Assembly (NCBI GenBank): GCA_027382625.1
Contig: JAJKFJ010022840.1
Span: 1 to 33,746 of the forward strand
Direction of reading: 5' to 3'
Source: Tetmemena sp. SeJ-2015
Taxonomy: Eukaryota > Ciliophora > Spirotrichea > Sporadotrichida > Oxytrichidae
DNA: 33,746 nt
The position numbers and the translations under genes are program-made. Below the pieces are notes generated by a model, which searched no databases, was not told where the DNA came from, and saw nothing but the letters and a program-made list of their open reading frames with translations. Position 1 is the stretch's first letter; every line of letters begins with the position of its first letter. This document shows, piece by piece, positions 24,301 through 33,300 of the stretch.

Positions 24301-27300
24301 AGATTTTTGGGTTTATGTAAATGTCTTAAAACAGTAAAGCCTCTTTGTATGCAGATTCTTATTCTTTTGTATTTATTTTAAGATTCTTTGTAAAAACACT
24401 TACAGCTTAATACTCTTTAGAAAACTGGTACCTATGTAATATTTTTGAATAAATTACTAATTAAAATTATGAATTAAATGATTTAAATGAGAGATTTTGC
24501 ATTGGATTTGACTTCAATTAAACTATAAAGTAGAATTTAATTCAAATAAGATGATAAGTTAAAATTATAAAAATTGGTTACATAATTTTAGCAGTTTATG
24601 TTTCTAAAATTTATCTTGATCAACAACGAGGTTAAATTTAAACTAAAATTATTGATTTATTTTGTATTTTTTTAATGTACATCAATCATTAAGAGTTAGA
24701 TGCCCTCTAAATCAGTATTAGAAAATTTAAATTTATTTAAAAATGCAAAAAAATTATAAAAAGTTATCATTCTGAAATATGTTATTAGGAAGGTAAAATA
24801 TTTAAATTAACTTATATATTCAATGGGGTAATAATTACAATCATACTGCCACTTCAAGGGATCTCAGAAGAGCTATATTAATTTAAAAATAAACAAGATT
24901 TGTAATAAATTCACAAATATATTAAATAAATGATAATTTATTTATATATTTTATTAAAATTAAATATAAAATATATATGATAAGTAAATATAAATAAGTT
25001 GTGTATAATTAATTTCTTTATTAATACGTATAATCATGCTAAATTTTAACCCTAAACAGGCAATCTAAAGTTTTCTAGGAAGGTGACGTCTGTCTCATAT
25101 TCTCTGAATTTTATACCTGCTTCCTCTATCTCAGATAACTGAGTGTTAGGTTTCATAGGTTGCTTGATTATTACTCTATCACTTTTTCAAAGGTTCTGAT
25201 ACCTTGTCTATCTTACAATGTCTTGAATTATATTGCATCATCTTCACTTTCACAAGTATTCCTCTGGTTTCATATCGCATTCAAGTATGATTGCAACTAT
25301 AGACCAAATGTCCCACTGCACTGAACCGTTGAGCCAAGTCTGTCTCTATGGGAAGTAGAGTTCCTTGCACCGATGCTTCCTCAATGTTTTCTCTTCTGTG
25401 CGCTTAGTGGCGAAGAGTTTGAGGATCAATCAAATAATTGCTGTGCATATCTTGAAACTTAGATGTGCGATGAGGAACAGCTGCAACTCCTAACTTTCTC
25501 ATCAGCAACTTTCAAATGCGAGAGTATAAAGTGGCACTATCAACATTTTTGCTATGGAGTTGATGTTAAGATTTGGCTATTTCTACTTTTAAGGATAATT
25601 ATATCCATACCATACCTAAGAGTTAAATTTCATTGATCGAGAATGGATAATTCTGTTGTTTTTTGTTTTTTGATTAATTTCGCGTTTAATTCGCAAGAAA
25701 ATGAGAATTTAAGTTGATAATTATATAAAATTCTGTGATTTGTTAAAATAAAACGTGGAAAGTTGCAATTTATGGTATGTTGAAGTCACAGAATTACCCT
25801 GTGATCTGCAACTTGTTTAATAGCTCATCTAAAATTAATATGAGTTTCTCATATAATCATCTTCATAGTACTTCTCGACAGTAAGGTATGACTCACTCAC
25901 TCCATTTTTTCGCTTAAACTCTTTGCTGAGACAACCCAAAAAAAAATGTTAGCATAAATTTTTAAAAAATTTAATGCTGAATTCTGAATCGAATGATATA
26001 ATAATTGTTCAATCAAGAGAAAGTTTATCTGTCTTTATCCCATATGAATTACCTTTTTGATTAAATTCTCAATTATAATAAAGAAATTAATTATTTAATT
26101 TTTATTATATATTGGGATTTGAATGGTAACATGCTAGTTAGAATGAATTATTATAACTACTACGATTATAACTACATCTTCTATGCCTATATAAATTAAT
26201 CATTTTTATATTAGTGGATGCTAATACGATTGTAATTTATTGCTTTTTTATAAAATTTAGATGGTTGGAACCATGTGACTGTTACATTTACTCCAGTTCC
26301 TTTCTACACTACGATAAGCTGTTGGATTTAAACAGATTCGGGTTGTCAACTTCAGCCAACTAAATTTTAGTTTAATCTATTAATTATAAACTATATATGG
26401 TACTATCAACTTAATGATGACCCAAATAATGGTGGCTACTTTTAATTTCTATAAAAATATTTTCGATACTTGTGCGTGGGAGCAACAATCCTATACGGAT
26501 ATTAATTTATTTTTTGAAGATATTCTGGCAGCTTTAGTAGCCCCTTAACGGGGATGATCAATCGTATTTCTTATTACTATGGAACACAAATTACTGCTTC
26601 TCAAATATCAACTTTGTACTCTTAATTATTTTAAATTAATAATAAATTTTCATAAATATAATAATTAAAATAAAATTACATTAGAGTTATGATATGATTA
26701 TTTTAGAGTAATGAATCTTTAAAATGTATTTAATTTCTTCATATAGTCTAACAGAAGTTTATTTTATTAAAACTAATAAATCTCATTTAACAAGATAATA
26801 AGGAAAAGAAAGATAAATGAGAAGCAAAATCAAATATTAGAATCTAGAATTAGTGAAATTTTGGAGTTAAATGAATTCCTATTCTCTCACCTAGAGATAA
26901 AATATTTAAAACCCGGGAGGAGGCTTGAGTTTAAAGAGAATGACTACTTAAAATAATAATATTTACAATTTTAAAGAGTGAACAATAACTCACCTGTTTC
27001 TCCATCTTAGAGTGAGATTGAAAGAATCGCACAAAAAAGAAGCTGAGAACTACCGGCAGAAAAACTAAACTAAGTATTGATCTCGCTTCAAGTTAAGTCG
27101 TCTTTCTTTGTCTCTTATTCATTTATTTGCCCATTAGTTTGGCCAAGAATTTAAAGAAGGCTAATTTTTATTCCTAAAGATTAGAAAATTTCAACGCCAC
27201 TCGTCTTCCCCATTATCGAAAGGTTTTATTGATATTCTGGTCTCTTAGCTTAGTGCCAAATGTATGGTCTAGTTCCCCGATTAACATATTAATCGGAATA

Positions 27301-30300
27301 AACTACTTAACTTTCTAAAGAAAAATGAATTTAAGGTAACTCTAGAAAGGTTAAATAACAATTAAATTGCTTTGAAATATATTACATGCATGAAATTATG
27401 ATTAACACTAAAAAATATCACGAGTTTATCCTTCGAGATCATGAGATCTTCGTAGAGATGAAATTATTTATATTTATGGACAATCTGAGCATCCATCATT
27501 GCAAAAGAATCAAAGAATTCTGAAAGTAACTCTCTCTAGAACTTATTTTTAAGCCATTCTACTCAATTCAGTATTATCATATTGGGGAAATTTATTCTCT
27601 TTGCTGAAGAATTATAACAGAATGTTAAAGTTGAAGGCATCTATCAATAACGAAAAGATAACTAAAAGAAGCTTGTAAACAGTCATTCAGTCTGAATGAC
27701 AAAAGGATACTCTCAGGTAATTATGTGAGAATAAGTTAATTAAATTATAAATAATTTTAAAATCAAATTAATTTAAACTCTAAATTTATCTTATCTTTGA
27801 GAAATTTTAAGTTAGACCCTCTTTGCTTTGTTTCATAGAATTGTAATCATCAATCATCAGCACTTTGGATTGGTAGAGTGCTTCAGAGCTGAGCAAGGGT
27901 CATCGGCTTTCTTGATCATCTTCAATAATAAAACTGAGGGAGGGTTCTTTTTCTATCATATGAATTTGAAAACCTTTTGACGATTGCTTCACGAGGTAAA
28001 GGTCTTTTTTCTCTCTGTTAAAAATGTTTAATTTATTTAAAAATATTTTTACTTGAGATAGATACTTTTCTGAGATGAGAATAAAAATTGCGCTGTATCA
28101 CCAGAGGCTGAATTTTTCTTTTCTTAAGATGTTTGGAAAATGTGGGTGTGGTAATCTAGCTCTGGATTTTTTCAACATTAAAGAAGTATTGCCTATTTAT
28201 TGGCTTCGATTACTCAACCAGATCTGATAGGAATCTCAGCAGATCTCCATCGCCAGTAATTATATCATGAGACGTTGCTTATCTGACTTCCGACATAATC
28301 AAGAGTAGTTTTATTTTTATTATCTTAAGAGGTCGATGGGTTTGCGAATGACGAAGTAAAATATGTTATTCATAATATCACTTAGAGAAAGTTTTTTATT
28401 CAGGAAACCCAAAATTAAAAAAAATATCTCAAAAAGTCATTACACTTTCAATATGACTTCGATTCAGAGAGTGTTTATCAGAGTCTAAAGATAAAAGCTT
28501 CATAGAAAAACTCATTCTAACTAATGAGATAACAAGATAAATCAAATCTAGAAGATTATTTTCTAAAAAAACCAGATATATAACTCTCGCAAATCAAATT
28601 CTATGAAAACTACAACGATTTATAAATGGAAATTAAGCTTCAAGAATAGAAAGTTAGACTCACTAAGTTTAGAACTGTGGAGGCTGAGCTTTACCTAAGT
28701 AGTTAACATTCATTTCTGGATGTCGAAGAAAATGAAACGATTTCTTCACCTGCACTAAACTATCATGTTGACTACTCGAACATGATAGGCAAGTATACTT
28801 GCAACTTGAGGATAGGACAATCGAAGGTTTGGATCTAAATCTAAATATCAAAAGCAGAGATAGATTACAGAGAGTTGGTGTTCACTGATGATTAATAATC
28901 GAACCTTCTGCCTCAGTGATCAAGATTGCTTATAGACTTCATCTTTGACAAGAAGCCTACTCTCCAGCAGTCGTCAAGTTCATATTGGGAATGTGATGAT
29001 GATGTGTAGGAATCCAAGATATGAGGAATAAGAGAGTCAAACTCCAATAATTTCGCTTTTTTAAATGCCAAGTCGACAGGGGGATTTATAAGCATTGAGG
29101 TGTGAAAAAAAAATCATAGTTTAAAAAAATAACAGGACCAAAATTCATTCATGATTTAGGAGAGAGAACATAATTATTAGTTATGCAATTTTATTTTTAA
29201 TTTTTATAATTAAAGATACATTTTATATAAAATACTCAACTAAACTAAAATGGAATCTATTTAATTTTTTAATTTAACTATAAGATTTAATTGTGATGTT
29301 TGGTGCAAAATTTGCCCTGATGTTGGAGCATCCCCGAACTAATGCCTTTAGAAAATTTTAATAATACCGTATTTATTTAAAAACTCTTAAATTTATAAAT
29401 TATATTCATTCTTAAAATGTTACTTATAAATAAATTATTTTTTAGCTTAGATGAATAGCTTATTTGAAATTCTATAATATGAATAAATTATTTTAATTTA
29501 AATTAAACTGCGATGTCAGGTTACCTAGCAAGCTATAATTTCATCTAGCCGAACTATCCTGTGGACTAAATATAGCGAGATGACAGCAGTCATCAATTCA
29601 ATTTGGATGTCAATAGTAATTTTGGGAGGACTCCTGCATACGCTCACATGACTGGACTCTGGTTTGATATAACGTTTGCCTCCACAAATTAGTACTCAAT
29701 AATAAAAATGTTAGTATTTTGTTGCAATAAAATCTTCTATTTGATTTACAATTTATTAATTAGAATTTTAAATTAAATTTATACATAGAATGATACTACA
29801 CAAAACTTTAAAGCGGCGTGGAATCTTTCACAATAGAAACATGGATAAGCCCCCTTTCAACAGTAATAGGTGCTACTTTATTTGAGAAATACTCAACTCC
29901 AGGCAACGATTATTTATACTTTGGATTTCAAAGTAATGTTCTTCTCGCCTTTTCACTTCAAGGAACCACGGTCACTTATAATACTGGCGGAGTACCCCTC
30001 AATTATTTTAAAAGTGAATTTATAAAAGCATTTTAATTTTCTCAATTTTATTTCTATTTTGAAGTAAGTAATAGTGGCACTTTTTAGCAGTATCTATGGT
30101 AAAAATTAGTAGTAGTCAGTCTAGGATATGCTTTAAGTATGACACAAATAGTTAATCATGCTCGACAATGAATCAAATTTTCTCTGAAAGTGGTTCAGCC
30201 ATCACTAGAATTTATTTATTATTGGCAATGGTTTCGCTGGGTATATGAAAGAACTCAAGGTTTATGATTATGCAAAAGAGAACTTAGACTTGGCCAAGAT

Positions 30301-33300
30301 GGTGCAAACAACTGGTTGTCTCACTAACTCGAATGGTAATACATGTAATCGATGCCCTTTTGAATCAGGAGTTTGTATTAACGATTGCTCTTACAATCAG
30401 TATTACTATATCAGCATTGATTTTGCAAATTTTTTAATTAATCAACCTTTTTAATTGGTCAGAGTTTCAATATTCAAGTATTTTAGTATAGTATGAATTG
30501 AGATTATCTTACTTTTATAAATAGATACACTTAAATTTGCAAGTTAGATAAAGAGTTGCATTTTCATATAGGCTATTGTTGATTAGAACTGAGAGACAAA
30601 GATTAGGCTCAACGATTTTAGAGTCTAGAAATAATGGCTGAGCTTCATCAAGGACTCAAGGTAGTTGCCTCGAAGGTGCGTATTTAAATAAATCTTTTAG
30701 CAAATCATCTGTGGCCTTCATAAGTAATTTAGATGGTTAGTCAATCTTCACCCTGAAAAGAAGATTGAGCCTCGACCTCAGAACTCCACCATCGAAGCAT
30801 TAGAAGGAGAGTTAGTGAGTCCACACTACTAATGGATTTTTCATCATTTTCAGGAATTCGGAAGTACTGAGTAGATTTCATGTGAAATGAAATACCATCC
30901 ATGATAGCAAACCAAAAGATAAGGCCATAAGCTTCGCTTTTCGCAGATGAATGGAAAGTAGAATACAAATCAATCTTCTAACTACCCAGCTGGAGGCGCT
31001 CGTTCTTGATGCAGCTTATATGATGAGTCCCCGAGGTGATATAGAGACATCTCTTACCCCTAAAAGCTTCTGATCATTTTCAGAATAAATCCTGGTATCT
31101 TGTTATCTCTTAACCCCTATGTGTATTTTTGTTTAAAGGTTCAGAAGAAGGAGATCAAATATGATGAGCCCTCGAAAACAACATGCGCTGAGACAGCGAC
31201 TCAAGTGCAGATTTTAGGTTCCACGCATACCAAATCCAGGAGTTGCATTTATCAGCAAGTGAGTGAGCCAATAAGATCGGATTTCAAGCATTAGCATCTG
31301 TTCCAGAAATTCTCAACCTGCTCGCCAGGCGCTGTGCGGAGTTGACAAAGCATCTTGAGAAAAGAGAATGCTTCCATTTTTCGCGAATACAACTCAAGAA
31401 GCGAGCACCAAGACAGCGGAAAGAAAGTCACAGCATGGAATCTGGAGCACTACAAAATCGGTCATCACGTGGACTCAGAGGAATGGCAGCTACTTACATA
31501 ACGCCAATCGGGTGCAGGTAAAACGTGAGCAATGAATTTCAGAGAATCTGCACCGGTTCCCTGCGTAGCGTAGCTTGCATCTTTCAATTAATCATTATAA
31601 CTTTCTTAAAACCTTAATAATATTTAACTCCCTACTGTTACAATTAATTAAAATGATAAGAAGCGTGCTTCACTCCGAATTTAAAGTTAATTAATTAAAC
31701 TACCTTTATCTTAATGGGAGTTTTTAAAATGGTGATAGCTCTCTCAGCCCCGCCAGCTATCTTTATAAGGTTTTTCATCTTTGAGTCTTTTATAAAGTGT
31801 GAAAAAAATTATTTATCCCGAGAAGTAAACTTATTATAGATGAAGATTGAGTTATAACATATTGAATGTATAAGATAGAAGTAAAAATGTTAGAGATGGA
31901 AGATTTAAGAACTTGAATGAGTGACTAATCTCAGATAACGATAGTCGAAGATCTATGAGTTATATGTCGAGAGAGTTGGTGAAATACCAGATTGATTGTT
32001 AACCTCTGCACCTGCTTCAAACATATTTACTAAATCAGAGGGCATTTCAAAGTGAAAATAGCTGGAAAGATAAGATCATGACTCAAAGATGAAAAACCTT
32101 ATAAAGATAGCTGGCTGGGCTAAGAGAGCTATCACCATTTTAAAAACTCCCATTAAGATAAAGGTAGTTTAATTAATTAACTTTAAATTCGGAGTGAAGC
32201 ACGCTTCTTATCATTTTAATTAATTGTAACAGTAGGGAGTTAAATATTATTAAGGTTTTAAGAAAGTTATAATGATTAATTGAAAGATGCAAGCTACGCT
32301 ACGCAGGGAACCGGTGCAGATTCTCTGAAATTCATTGCTCACGTTTTACCTGCACCCGATTGGCGTTATGTAAGTAGCTGCCATTCCTCTGAGTCCACGT
32401 GATGACCGATTTTGTAGTGCTCCAGATTCCATGCTGTGACTTTCTTTCCGCTGTCTTGGTGCTCGCTTCTTGAGTTGTATTCGCGAAAAATGGAAGCATT
32501 CTCTTTTCTCAAGATGCTTTGTCAACTCCGCACAGCGCCTGGCGAGCAGGTTGAGAATTTCTGGAACAGATGCTAATGCTTGAAATCCGATCTTATTGGC
32601 TCACTCACTTGCTGATAAATGCAACTCCTGGATTTGGTATGCGTGGAACCTAAAATCTGCACTTGAGTCGCTGTCTCAGCGCATGTTGTTTTCGAGGGCT
32701 CATCATATTTGATCTCCTTCTTCTGAACCTTTAAACAAAAATACACATAGGGGTTAAGAGATAACAAGATACCAGGATTTATTCTGAAAATGATCAGAAG
32801 CTTTTAGGGGTAAGAGATGTCTCTATATCACCTCGGGGACTCATCATATAAGCTGCATCAAGAACGAGCGCCTCCAGCTGGGTAGTTAGAAGATTGATTT
32901 GTATTCTACTTTCCATTCATCTGCGAAAAGCGAAGCTTATGGCCTTATCTTTTGGTTTGCTATCATGGATGGTATTTCATTTCACATGAAATCTACTCAG
33001 TACTTCCGAATTCCTGAAAATGATGAAAAATCCATTAGTAGTGTGGACTCACTAACTCTCCTTCTAATGCTTCGATGGTGGAGTTCTGAGGTCGAGGCTC
33101 AATCTTCTTTTCAGGGTGAAGATTGACTAACCATCTAAATTACTTATGAAGGCCACAGATGATTTGCTAAAAGATTTATTTAAATACGCACCTTCGAGGC
33201 AACTACCTTGAGTCCTTGATGAAGCTCAGCCATTATTTCTAGACTCTAAAATCGTTGAGCCTAATCTTTGTCTCTCAGTTCTAATCAACAATAGCCTATA

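Larger units (their letters stand above)
24519..26124. other. 1606-bp IES, pointer AAT, with kinase, E2 and E1 remnants
   Basis: AAT at 24516-24518 and 26122-26124; removal gives F-D-F-N-G-N-M-L-V-R. Inside: a truncated - strand kinase-like remnant (25131-25396), directly followed by an E2 copy (25397-25650) and an E1 copy (25749-26090). The kinase part matches the gene 1 IES closely until position 25396, where E2 takes over abruptly. Confidence 0.65.
26630..29287. mobile_element. 2.66-kb IES with decayed transposon genes
   Basis: The equivalent gene 1 spacer is about 126 bp (10012-10137), and short flanking matches on both sides show that this is an insertion. It contains an ORF of 111 codons (26711-27046), a decayed DDE transposase (27081-27640), kinase-like pieces (27860-28260) and a long ORF (28287-29024), all on the + strand. 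Transposase plus a kinase-like gene is the known content of hypotrich TBE elements; no C4A4-type ends were found, so the element is unclassified and probably truncated. Confidence 0.6.
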
